A stretch of 23,654 nt of DNA from contig CAZLHO010000044.1 of the NCBI GenBank assembly GCA_964559455.1, forward strand, positions 1-23,654. Reading direction: 5' to 3'. The notes under the pieces are model-generated. The model did no database searches. It had not been told where the DNA came from and was given only the letters and a program-made list of their open reading frames with translations. Below are positions 7,547 to 14,113 of this stretch, in pieces (position 1 is the stretch's first letter; each line of letters starts with the position of its first letter). The stretch is from CAZLHO01 sp964559455 (GTDB lineage: Bacteria > Krumholzibacteriota > Krumholzibacteriia > LZORAL124-64-63). The position numbers and the translations under genes were made by a program.

Positions 7547-8686
7547 GTGGACTTCGCTCTGACCGAACAGCAGAAGATGATCCGGGACACGGCGCGGGAA
7601 TTCGCCGCCCGCGAACTGGCGCCCCACGCGGCGCAGTGGGACCGCGACGAGACCTTCCCGGCCGACGCGGTGAAGAAGCTGGGCGAGCTCGGCTTCATGG
7701 GCATGAACGTGCCTGAGCAGTACGGCGGCGCCGGCTTCGAGCTGGTCAGCTACGTGCTGGCCATGGAGGAGATCTCGGCCGCCTGCGCCTCGACCGGCGT
7801 GATCATGTCGGTGAACAACTCGCTGGTCTGCTGGCCGCTGGAGACCTACGGCGACGAGCAGCAGAAGCAGCGCTTCCTGGCGCCGCTGGCGCGGGGCGAG
7901 AAGCTGGGCGCCTACTGCCTGAGCGAGCCCAACGCCGGCACCGACGCCGCCAACCAGCAGACCCGCGCGACGAAGGACGGCGACGACTGGATCCTGAACG
8001 GGATGAAGAACTTCATCACCAACGGGGCCAGCGCCGACACCCTGATCGTCTTCGCCCAGACCGATCCCGAGCTGAAGCACAAGGGCATCGCCGCCTTCAT
8101 CGTCGAGTCGACGAGCGAGGGCTTCGCAGTGATCAGCAAGGAGAAGAAGCTGGGCATCCGCGCCAGCGACACCGCCCAGCTGGCCTTCGACGGCGTGCGC
8201 GTGCCCGGCGACCAGCTGCTGGGCGCGGTGGGGCAGGGCTTCAAGATCGCCATGTCCACCCTGGACGGCGGTCGCATCGGCATCGCCGCGCAGGCCCTGG
8301 GCACCGCCAAGGCGGCCTTCGAGGCGGCCGCCGAGTACGCCAAGACCCGCGAGCAGTTCGGCCGGCCGATCGCGAAGTTCCAGGCCATCCAGTGGAAGAT
8401 CGCCGACATGGCGACCGAATACGAGGCGGCCCGTCTGCTCACCCTGCAGGCGGCGAACCTGAAGGACCGCGGCGAGCGCTACGGCCGCGAGGCGGCCATG
8501 GCCAAGCTCTTCGCCAGCGAGGCGGCCAACCGCATCGCCAACGAGGCGGTGCAGGTCTTCGGCGGCAACGGCTATTCCAAGGAGTATCCCGTGGAGCGCT
8601 ACTTCCGGGACGCCCGCATCACCAGCATCTACGAGGGCACCAGCGAGGCGCAACGCCTGGTGATCTCCGGCCACCATCTGCGCTGA
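7547..8686 (+). CDS. Acyl-CoA dehydrogenase 2 (butyryl-CoA-type)
   Basis: This is a 379-aa flavoenzyme with the N-terminus MDFALTEQQKMIRDTAREFA typical of butyryl-CoA dehydrogenases. The first signature reads LSEPNAGTD (125-133). The second runs through VQVFGGNGYSKEYPVERYFRD to YEGTSEAQR, with Glu363 as the expected catalytic base. FGRPIAKFQAIQ keeps the flavin-contacting Gln. The start is GTG, with GAGGGAG about seven bases upstream. It follows hbd by 11 bases and precedes a third paralogue by 10, so the three genes are surely co-transcribed. Next to 3-hydroxybutyryl-CoA dehydrogenase, butyryl-CoA/crotonyl-CoA conversion is the most natural role. No ETF genes or crotonase lie in the window, so partners must be encoded elsewhere. 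Confidence 0.94.
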   Translation: MDFALTEQQKMIRDTAREFAARELAPHAAQWDRDETFPADAVKKLGELGFMGMNVPEQYGGAGFELVSYVLAMEEISAACASTGVIMSVNNSLVCWPLETYGDEQQKQRFLAPLARGEKLGAYCLSEPNAGTDAANQQTRATKDGDDWILNGMKNFITNGASADTLIVFAQTDPELKHKGIAAFIVESTSEGFAVISKEKKLGIRASDTAQLAFDGVRVPGDQLLGAVGQGFKIAMSTLDGGRIGIAAQALGTAKAAFEAAAEYAKTREQFGRPIAKFQAIQWKIADMATEYEAARLLTLQAANLKDRGERYGREAAMAKLFASEAANRIANEAVQVFGGNGYSKEYPVERYFRDARITSIYEGTSEAQRLVISGHHLR

Positions 8687-8696
8687 GGAAGGACCC

Positions 8697-9842
8697 ATGG
8701 ACTTCTCGCTCAACGAACAGCAGACGATGTTCCGCGACATGGTGCGCGACTTCGCCGCCAAGGAGATCGCCCCGATCGCGGCGCAGATGGACCGCGAAGC
8801 CAGGATGCCCGAGGACCTGATCGACAAGATGAGGGCCAACGGCTTCTTCGGCCTGAGCTTCCCCGAGAAGCACGGCGGCCTCGGCGTGGACACCACCACC
8901 TACGGCCTGGTCGTCGAGGAGCTCTCGGCGGCCAGCGCCGGCGTGGCGGTGATGGTCTGCGTGCACAACAGCGTGGGCAGCTATCCGATCGCGATGTTCG
9001 GCAGCGAGGAGCTGCAGGCCCGCGTGCTGCCGCGCATGGCCGCCGGCGAGATCGCCGCCTTCTGCGTCAGCGAGGCGAACGCCGGCTCCGACGCCGCCGC
9101 CATCGCCACGACCGCGACCCGCGACGGCGACGCCTACGTCCTGGACGGCAGCAAGATGTGGGTCACCAACGGCGCCCGCGCGCAGTTCTTCGTCGTGCTC
9201 GCGCGCACGCCCGGCACGACCGGCCACGACGCCATCCACGCCCTGCTGGTCGAACGCGACACGGCCGGCCTGCGCGTGGCCAAGGAAGAGGACAAGATGG
9301 GCCTGCGGGCCTCGGACACCTGCGTCCTGGAGCTGGACGGGGTGCGCGTGCCCGCCGAGAACCTGCTGGGCAAGGAGGGCGACGGCTTCCCGGTGGCGAT
9401 GAAGGCCCTGGACGGCGGCCGCATCGGCATCGCCTTCCAGGCCCTGGGCATCGGCCGCGCCTGCCTGGAGGCCTCGGTGAAGTACGCCGGCCAGCGGGTC
9501 GCCTTCGGCAAGAAGCTGTGGAACATCCCGACGGTGCGCGACAAGTTCGCCGACATGGCCGCGCGCCTGCACTCGGCCCGGCTGACCGCCCTGCACGCCG
9601 CCTGGCTCAAGGACGCCGGCAAGCCCCACACCAAGGAAGCGGCCATGGCCAAGCTGCTGGCCACCGAGGCGGCGGGCTATGTGGCCGACGAGGCGATCCA
9701 GGTCCACGGCGGCTTCGGCTACACCAAGGACTACGACGTCGAACGCTGGTATCGGGACGTGCGCGTGACGCGCATCTACGAGGGGACCAGCGAGATCCAG
9801 CGGCTGGTGATCGCGCGTTCGGTGATCCGCGAACTGGGCTGA
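8697..9842 (+). CDS. Acyl-CoA dehydrogenase 3 (divergent paralogue)
   Basis: This 381-aa protein is the last gene of the operon. It has the family signatures VSEANAGSD (124-132) and IQVHGGFGYTKDYDVERWYRD to YEGTSEIQR, with Glu362 as the likely catalytic base. It differs from its two neighbours in places: the first signature has SEA instead of SEP. The stretch after FGKKL reads WNIPTVRDKFADM, so the Gln found there in the other two (LQAVQ, FQAIQ) is replaced by Pro. That residue normally helps hold the flavin of the partner subunit. A different chain length or branched substrate is therefore likely. The ATG has GAGGAAGGA upstream, 10 bases after the previous stop. No clear terminator follows before the mscL promoter. 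Confidence 0.92.
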   Translation: MDFSLNEQQTMFRDMVRDFAAKEIAPIAAQMDREARMPEDLIDKMRANGFFGLSFPEKHGGLGVDTTTYGLVVEELSAASAGVAVMVCVHNSVGSYPIAMFGSEELQARVLPRMAAGEIAAFCVSEANAGSDAAAIATTATRDGDAYVLDGSKMWVTNGARAQFFVVLARTPGTTGHDAIHALLVERDTAGLRVAKEEDKMGLRASDTCVLELDGVRVPAENLLGKEGDGFPVAMKALDGGRIGIAFQALGIGRACLEASVKYAGQRVAFGKKLWNIPTVRDKFADMAARLHSARLTALHAAWLKDAGKPHTKEAAMAKLLATEAAGYVADEAIQVHGGFGYTKDYDVERWYRDVRVTRIYEGTSEIQRLVIARSVIRELG

Positions 9843-9876
9843 TCGCGGTCGCCGCGGCATGTCTGTCGAAAAAAGA

Positions 9877-9905
9877 TGGTCATTGTCTTGTTGCTTGACT
9901 AGAAT
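9877..9905 (+). promoter_or_regulatory. Likely promoter of mscL
   Basis: TAGAAT at 9900-9905 is identical to the -10 box of the promoter at 2584. TGGTCA at 9877-9882 is a 4/6 match to the -35 box at 17 bases. The patch is AT-rich. A small hairpin follows in the leader: CCGGCCT at 9910-9916 with AGGCCGG at 9923-9929. Confidence 0.55.
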
Positions 9906-9979
9906 GGGCCCGGCCTTGGGCGAGGCCGGAGTTCGTCGAATCCGCAACCCCTATTCCCATTCCGGAGGGAGACCCCGAC

Positions 9980-10432
9980 ATGTTCAAGGAGTTCAAGGAA
10001 TTCGCCATCAAGGGCAACGTCGTCGACATGGCCGTCGGCATCATCATCGGCGCCGCCTTCGGGACGATCGTCAAGTCCCTGGTCGCCGACGTGATCATGC
10101 CCCCGATCGGCCTGCTGCTCGGCGGCGTCGACTTCACCAATATGTTCGTCGTGCTCAAGGCCGGCGCCGAGATGGCCGGGCCCTACGAGACCCTGGTCGC
10201 GGCCCAGGAGGCCGGCGCGGTGACCATGAACATCGGCGTCTTCATCAACACGATCATCAGCTTCGTCATCGTCGCCTTCGCCGTCTTCATGGTGATCCGC
10301 AACATCAACAAGATGAAGCGGGAAGAGGCGGCGCCCCCGGCCGAGCCGACCACCAAGGAGTGCCCGCGCTGCATGTCGACGATCCCGATCAAGGCCACGA
10401 AGTGCGCCTTCTGCGCGTCGGACATCGGCTAG
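9980..10432 (+). CDS. mscL: Large-conductance mechanosensitive channel with C-terminal zinc ribbon
   Basis: This 150-aa inner-membrane channel opens under membrane tension to release solutes in osmotic downshock. The N-terminus MFKEFKEFAIKGNVVDMAVG and the gating helix with AFGTIVKSLVADVIMPPIG are diagnostic. TM1 is about residues 15-43 and TM2 about 83-106. The cytoplasmic tail differs from the E. coli protein: after KREEAAPPAEP it has CPRC at 128-131 and CAFC at 142-145, spaced like a zinc ribbon. Similar tails occur in other bacterial MscL proteins, I believe, but their role is unclear. The ATG has GGAGGGAGA upstream. It is a single-gene unit with its own promoter before it and a terminator after it. 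Confidence 0.95.
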   Translation: MFKEFKEFAIKGNVVDMAVGIIIGAAFGTIVKSLVADVIMPPIGLLLGGVDFTNMFVVLKAGAEMAGPYETLVAAQEAGAVTMNIGVFINTIISFVIVAFAVFMVIRNINKMKREEAAPPAEPTTKECPRCMSTIPIKATKCAFCASDIG

Positions 10433-10453
10433 TCCGGTCATCGCGTCGATTCC

Positions 10454-10487
10454 GGAGGTCGCCCTCGTGGGCGGCCTCCTTGTTCTT
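10454..10487 (+). terminator. Intrinsic terminator after mscL
   Basis: GGAGGTCGCCC (10454-10464) pairs with GGGCGGCCTCC (10469-10479) around TCGT with one G-U pair, and is followed by TTGTTCTT. The hairpin rules out the frame's upstream GTG at 10467 as the start of the next gene. Confidence 0.8.
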
Positions 10488-10526
10488 CCCCTGTCGCCGA
10501 GCCGCCGCCGGAGCTATTCTTCCGCC

Positions 10527-11942
10527 ATGAGCCGCCGCAAGAAGATCCAGCGATCCCGCCGCGCCGCCGAGCGCGTGCTGTCGATCCTCGACCGCCTCTC
10601 GGGTCGCCGGGACGACCGCCACGACCGCCGCCGCGGCGGCGACCGGGGCCGGCCCGGCCGGAACGAGCGCCGCGGTCCCGGCGACCGCGGTTTCCGCGGG
10701 CCAGGCGGCGGCCGCCGCGACGACCGGCCCCGCCGCGACCTGCGCATCCTGACCATCCGCGGCAACGAGGAGCTCTTCGCCCGCCTCTGCCACGACGACT
10801 TCGAATACCTGATGGCCCGGCCCTTCGTCGCCCCGGCCGCGGTGCTCGAGGTGCTGCTGCCGCAGTCGGTGGCCGGCCGCGCCCAGAACGGCCACGGCTG
10901 GTTCGCCGACGAGTACGGCACCTCGCTCTCCTTCCCCGAGGCCTCTTTCGATCGCGTGCTCAGCGAGCTCGAGAAGACCTGGCCCGCCCTGCGCCACGAT
11001 CTGGTGCGCGAGCGGCGGCAGCGCATCGTCGAGACCGTCCGCAGCCACGTGTTGGCCCGCCTGGACACGCCGACGATGTCGCTCGAGACCGTCGACGGCC
11101 CGCTGCTGGGCGCCGACTTCCTGCGCGGCGTCGAGGTCGAGACCGAGCCTTTCTTGCGCGGCATGGTGCTGGCGGGCTTCATGGACGACTGGGACCAGCG
11201 GCGCATGGCCCTGGCCTGGCAGGGGCGCGCCTACGACGGCCGACCGCTGACGATCGGCGGCGGCGACATCCGCGTCGTCGACCGCGAGCGCTTCCGCATG
11301 ACGGGCATCCTCGACGCCGGGCGCGGCGCCTGGGACGACGACGAGCTGCGCGAGCTCGAGAAGCTGGGGGTGCTCACGCCCGCCGACGACGACCGCGAGT
11401 GGACCTACCCGCGCTACGACCAGGTCTACTTCCGCCGGCGCGTGGGCGACGGGGTCTGCGACGACCTGGCCCTGATCCGGGCCGGTTCGGAGTGGGGCTT
11501 CTCCGGTTTGCTGGGCGCCTTCGTCATGGACGCCATCGACACCTACGACAAGTTCCTGGCCCGCTTCACCCACAAGGGCAACGACCACGCCCTGGCCGAG
11601 GCCATCCAGGCCGCCTGGATCGACCGCACCGGCGAGGCCCTGGTCGGCGGCGAGCAGGTCCTCGAGCTGATCCACTTCGCCGCGAAGGACAACGCCCCGC
11701 CCACCTCGCTGAGCAGCTCGCACCGCCGCTTCCTGCAGACCGAGCCCGGCGGCCGCCTGCCCACGCTGCTTCACCACTGGCGCTTCCTGCAGGGGGAGCC
11801 GCTGGACGAGATCAAGCTGGGCTTCGCGCGGGTGCCCGCCCGCGACTTCTACGCCACGGCCCACGCCCGCCTGGCCGCGGCGGGACGGCCGGCTCCCGAG
11901 CCGCAATTCCGGCCGCGCAAGGGGTTGACTTCGGACAAGTGA
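10527..11942 (+). CDS. Conserved-looking protein of unknown family with Arg/Gly-rich N-terminus
   Basis: I do not recognise this 471-aa protein. Residues about 1-20 are very basic (MSRRKKIQRSRRAAERVL). Residues about 28-75 are a low-complexity stretch rich in Arg, Gly and Asp, with repeated GGDRGR- and GDRGFRG-like units of the kind seen in RNA-binding tails. The rest is a soluble, mixed alpha/beta-looking domain of about 390 residues with no signal peptide or membrane segment. It contains recurring acidic-aromatic motifs such as HDDFEYLMARPF, GFMDDWDQRRMALAWQGRAYDGRPL and VMDAIDTYDKFLARF. The ATG at 10527 has no Shine-Dalgarno; TATTCT at 10515-10520 lies just before it, hinting at a near-leaderless message. 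Codon use matches its neighbours, so it is a genuine gene. RNA binding is a guess from the tail alone. Confidence 0.8.
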   Translation: MSRRKKIQRSRRAAERVLSILDRLSGRRDDRHDRRRGGDRGRPGRNERRGPGDRGFRGPGGGRRDDRPRRDLRILTIRGNEELFARLCHDDFEYLMARPFVAPAAVLEVLLPQSVAGRAQNGHGWFADEYGTSLSFPEASFDRVLSELEKTWPALRHDLVRERRQRIVETVRSHVLARLDTPTMSLETVDGPLLGADFLRGVEVETEPFLRGMVLAGFMDDWDQRRMALAWQGRAYDGRPLTIGGGDIRVVDRERFRMTGILDAGRGAWDDDELRELEKLGVLTPADDDREWTYPRYDQVYFRRRVGDGVCDDLALIRAGSEWGFSGLLGAFVMDAIDTYDKFLARFTHKGNDHALAEAIQAAWIDRTGEALVGGEQVLELIHFAAKDNAPPTSLSSSHRRFLQTEPGGRLPTLLHHWRFLQGEPLDEIKLGFARVPARDFYATAHARLAAAGRPAPEPQFRPRKGLTSDK

Positions 11943-11953
11943 AGATCTAATCT
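11925..11953 (+). promoter_or_regulatory. Sigma70-type promoter overlapping the end of the 471-aa gene
   Basis: TTGACT at 11925-11930 and TAATCT at 11948-11953 have an exact 17-base spacer and each match consensus well. Transcription should begin near 11960 and cover the short ORF at 11995 and then the gene at 12204. Confidence 0.7.
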
Positions 11954-11994
11954 CATCGGGCCAACCTCCATCTCGAACGTCAAAGGACGCGACC

Positions 11995-12114
11995 ATGCCC
12001 GACCTGCTCGCCGCCTGCATCCCCGCCACTCCCGAGGCCTCTTTAAAATCACAACTAATTGTATCAATTCAAGATACAGAAGCTTGTGAAATACTAGAGG
12101 CCGCTGCTTCCTAG
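11995..12114 (+). CDS. Possible 39-aa leader peptide with AT-rich insert-like middle
   Basis: ATG at 11995 follows the ribosome-site-like AAAGGA (11982-11987) and a good promoter, and the frame runs to TAG at 12112-12114. The peptide begins MPDLLAACIPATPEAS in GC-rich codons, then shifts to AT-rich codons (TTA, AAA, ATT, GTA, ATA, CTA) for about 20 residues before returning to GC-rich codons for the last few. Removing the 63 bases between the near-repeats GAGGCCTCT (12034) and GAGGCCGCT (12097) keeps the frame and would leave an 18-residue peptide. It could be a leader peptide whose rare codons sense translation speed, a truncated gene carrying a small insertion, or not translated at all. No family is recognised. 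Confidence 0.35.
   Translation: MPDLLAACIPATPEASLKSQLIVSIQDTEACEILEAAAS
12036..12102. repeat. 67-bp AT-rich symmetric imperfect palindrome (possible mini-insertion)
   Basis: The outer arms GGCCTCT (12036-12042) and AGAGGCC (12096-12102), middle arms TCACAA (12049-12054) and TTGTGA (12084-12089), and inner arms TGTATC (12060-12065) and GATACA (12073-12078) all share one centre at 12069. The internal loops are 6x6 and 5x5 bases, with a seven-base apical loop. The inner 56 bases are about 27% G+C in a very GC-rich region. It looks like an inserted or specially conserved structure, not drifted chromosome. Confidence 0.55.
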
Positions 12115-12170
12115 GCGAATCCCTCGTCGCTGAAAGCACCGCGGCCGTCCCGGCCGGGGGGATCGGTACG

Positions 12171-12199
12171 CCCTCCGACCGGCTCCGAACCGAGGAGGG
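12171..12199 (+). promoter_or_regulatory. Hairpin that would mask the ribosome site of the 129-aa gene
   Basis: CCCTCC at 12171-12176 is exactly complementary to GGAGGG at 12194-12199, which is the Shine-Dalgarno for the GTG at 12204. The loop is 17 bases and a G-U pair can extend the stem. Together with the upstream short ORF this resembles translational attenuation. Function is inferred. Confidence 0.4.
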
Positions 12200-12203
12200 T
12201 CGC

Positions 12204-12593
12204 GTGCTCTACAATCGCTTCCTGGTGATGCCGTTCCGCGCCATGGGCGCCGCAATCCGCGTCGAGACCGCCCGCGAGGGCGCGTCGCCGTTCCACGTCG
12301 AGGTCGATGAGGGGGAGGAGGGCGGCGTCTTCGTCCTGAGGTTCCACCGGGATGTCTGCCGCGAGGCGATGTTCCTGGAAAGCCGCCCCCGCGGGCGCCG
12401 GCTGGTCGTCGGCGTGCGGGCCTGCGTCTGGGACGCTGCGTCCGGCGCCTGGTCGCGCACGACGGCTCACTACCGCTACCTCTGCGGCCGCGACGACGGC
12501 CGCTGGTACGCGCGCGCCATCCCGCCGGACTGCCGGGTGGAATCGGTGGGCCAGGCCGCGCGGCTCGTGCGGCGGCGGGCGCGGAGCGCCTAG
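12204..12593 (+). CDS. Hypothetical protein, 129 aa
   Basis: I recognise no family. The protein is soluble, with no signal peptide or membrane helix. It has a strand-rich pattern (FHVEVDEGEEGGVFVLRFH, RRLVVGVRACVWD, WSRTTAHYRYLCGRDDGRWYARAIPPD) that suggests a compact beta domain, followed by a basic tail rich in Arg. Three Cys are present. Codon third positions are strongly G/C as in neighbouring genes, which supports a real gene. The start is GTG at 12204 with GGAGGG four bases upstream, a site that can be hidden in a hairpin. It lies downstream of the promoter at 11925 and of the AT-rich palindrome, and meets the opposite-strand symporter gene tail to tail with 15 bases between. The palindrome GCGCCTAGGCGC spans its stop codon. 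Confidence 0.65.
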   Translation: MLYNRFLVMPFRAMGAAIRVETAREGASPFHVEVDEGEEGGVFVLRFHRDVCREAMFLESRPRGRRLVVGVRACVWDAASGAWSRTTAHYRYLCGRDDGRWYARAIPPDCRVESVGQAARLVRRRARSA

Positions 12594-12608
12594 GCGCAGC
12601 GCTCGCCG

Positions 12609-13934
12609 CTAGCGGTCGGGATCCGCGAAGGGCGCGAGTTCGGCGTCGGGGGCGAGCACCGTCTCGCCCTCGCGCGCGGCGATGACCGCGGCGCCGCAGC
12701 TGTCGCTCCAGACGTTGACGCAGGTGCGGCACATGTCCAGCACCGGGTCCACGGCCAGGATCAGGGCCACGCCCTCCAGGGGCAGGCCCACCGCCTCGAG
12801 GATGATCGAGATCATCACCAGTCCGGCGGCCGGGATGCCGGCGGCCCCGATCGAGGCCAGCAGCGCCGTCACCACCACCAGCACCTGCTCCATCGGTCCC
12901 AGGGCCACGCCGTAGGCCTGGGCGATGAACAGGGCGGCGACGCATTCGTAGAGCGCGGTGCCGTCCATGTTGATCGTCGCGCCCAGGGGCAGCACGAAGC
13001 TCGACACGCGGTTGCTGATGCCGGCCCGCTCCTCGGCGCATTCCAGGGTCAGGGGCAGGGTGGCCGACGACGAGCGGGTGGAGAAGGCGGTCATCAGGGC
13101 CGGGGCCATGGCCCGGACGTGGCGGCGCGCCGACAGGCGGCCCACGACGCGCAGCAGCATCGGCAGGGTCAGCCCGGCGTGGATCAGCAGGGCGGCCAGC
13201 ACCGTGACGAAGTAGCGGGCCAGCGGCGCGAAGGCCGAGAAGCCGCTTTCGGCCACGATCCTGCCGACCAGTCCGAAGATGCCCAGCGGCAGGAAGCGGA
13301 TGATCCAGCCGGTGATCGTCATCATCGCCCCGAAGAGCCCCTCCCAGAAGCGGAGCTGCCCGCCTCGCGGCCCTTCCGGCAGCCGGGTCAGGGCGATCCC
13401 GAAGAGCAGGCAGAAGAAGATCAGGGGCAGGATCTCGCCCTGGCCGGCCGCGGCCACCGGGTTCTCGGGGATCATGCGCGTGAGCAGGCCGATCAGGTCG
13501 CCGGCGCCGCGCTCGCCCAGGTCGGCGGCCAGCGCGGCGCCGTCGGCGTCCAGGCCCAGGCGAGCGGCGACCGGACCCTGCGCGTCCACGCCGGGGCGGA
13601 TCAGGTTCACCAGCAGCAGGCCGGTCAGGATCGCGATCAGGCTGGTCGTCAGGTACCAGGCGAAGGTGCGGCCGAAGAGGCGGCCCAGCGCTTTGCCCGA
13701 ACCCAGGCCGGCCACGCCGGTGATGATCGACCCGGCGATCAGGGGCACGATCACCATCTTCAGGGCGCGCAGGAAGAGGTCGCCCAGGAACGACAGCGCG
13801 GCGGGCACGTCCAGGCCCAGCAGCCGTCCCGACGGCCCGCTGGCCAGGCCGGCGGCGACGCCCAGCAGCAGGGCCAGGGCGATCTGCGCAGGCAGGGGCC
13901 AGCGCCAGGGGCGAAGGGTCGAGGCTCGGGGCAT
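12609..13934 (-). CDS. Dicarboxylate/amino acid:cation symporter (DAACS family)
   Basis: This 441-aa inner-membrane transporter belongs to the glutamate/C4-dicarboxylate carrier fold (GltP/DctA/GltPh). It has the Ser-rich hairpin motif AFSTRSSSATLPLT, the NMDGT motif in GATINMDGTALYE, and the substrate-binding helix with DMCRTCVNVWSDSCGAA, where the Arg-Thr and Asn-Val positions of glutamate-type carriers are kept. Multiple hydrophobic helices and the two re-entrant loops fit the family's usual length. It would take up glutamate, aspartate or a C4-dicarboxylate with sodium or protons; the Arg in the last motif points to an acidic substrate. The ATG is preceded on the minus strand by GAGAGGA. 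It is a single gene, divergent from pepA and convergent with the 129-aa gene. Confidence 0.92.
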   Translation of the reverse strand: MPRASTLRPWRWPLPAQIALALLLGVAAGLASGPSGRLLGLDVPAALSFLGDLFLRALKMVIVPLIAGSIITGVAGLGSGKALGRLFGRTFAWYLTTSLIAILTGLLLVNLIRPGVDAQGPVAARLGLDADGAALAADLGERGAGDLIGLLTRMIPENPVAAAGQGEILPLIFFCLLFGIALTRLPEGPRGGQLRFWEGLFGAMMTITGWIIRFLPLGIFGLVGRIVAESGFSAFAPLARYFVTVLAALLIHAGLTLPMLLRVVGRLSARRHVRAMAPALMTAFSTRSSSATLPLTLECAEERAGISNRVSSFVLPLGATINMDGTALYECVAALFIAQAYGVALGPMEQVLVVVTALLASIGAAGIPAAGLVMISIILEAVGLPLEGVALILAVDPVLDMCRTCVNVWSDSCGAAVIAAREGETVLAPDAELAPFADPDR

Positions 13935-13966
13935 GGGGCGTCCTCTCGTTGTTCGGTGGCTTCCCG

Positions 13967-13995
13967 AGCCTAAGCCAAGCCGCCACGGGGCTCAA
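13967..13995 (-). promoter_or_regulatory. Candidate promoter of the symporter gene
   Basis: Read on the minus strand, TTGAGC (13990-13995) and TAGGCT (13967-13972) are 17 bases apart. The -35 box is the same hexamer as at the epimerase promoter; the -10 box is weaker. The predicted leader is about 26 bases. Confidence 0.45.
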
Positions 13996-14035
13996 GGATG
14001 CGGATTTGGATTAGGCCCCGGGGACGGGGCGGTGT

Positions 14036-14041
14036 TAAGAT
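14036..14041 (+). promoter_or_regulatory. Candidate -10 box of the pepA transcript
   Basis: TAAGAT is a 4/6 match and the only AT-rich element in this stretch on the plus strand. No good -35 box lies at 16-19 bases, so this is tentative. It would give a leader of about 65 bases. Confidence 0.25.
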
Positions 14042-14113
14042 GGCGTCGATCCGGGCCGTCGGTCACGGCGGCCCGCACGACTGTCAGGGACGAGTCACGG
14101 AGGGATGGTCAGG

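Noticed and set aside
10467..10526. Earlier GTG start for the 471-aa protein
   Set aside because: It lies inside the mscL terminator hairpin and adds residues with no sign of conservation.
11943..12203. tRNA or known small RNA in the gene-poor gap
   Set aside because: No cloverleaf, T-loop or recognisable riboswitch core could be found. Only the palindrome, the short ORF and the SD hairpin are visible.
12586..12597. GCGCCTAGGCGC palindrome as a bidirectional terminator
   Set aside because: It has no usable loop and no T-run on either strand; it overlaps the stop codon and may be chance.
12094..13995. A 633-codon minus-strand frame across the symporter and its flanks
   Set aside because: It is another frame of the symporter gene and is Arg/Pro/Gly-rich. 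The symporter itself is on the same strand with full family motifs.
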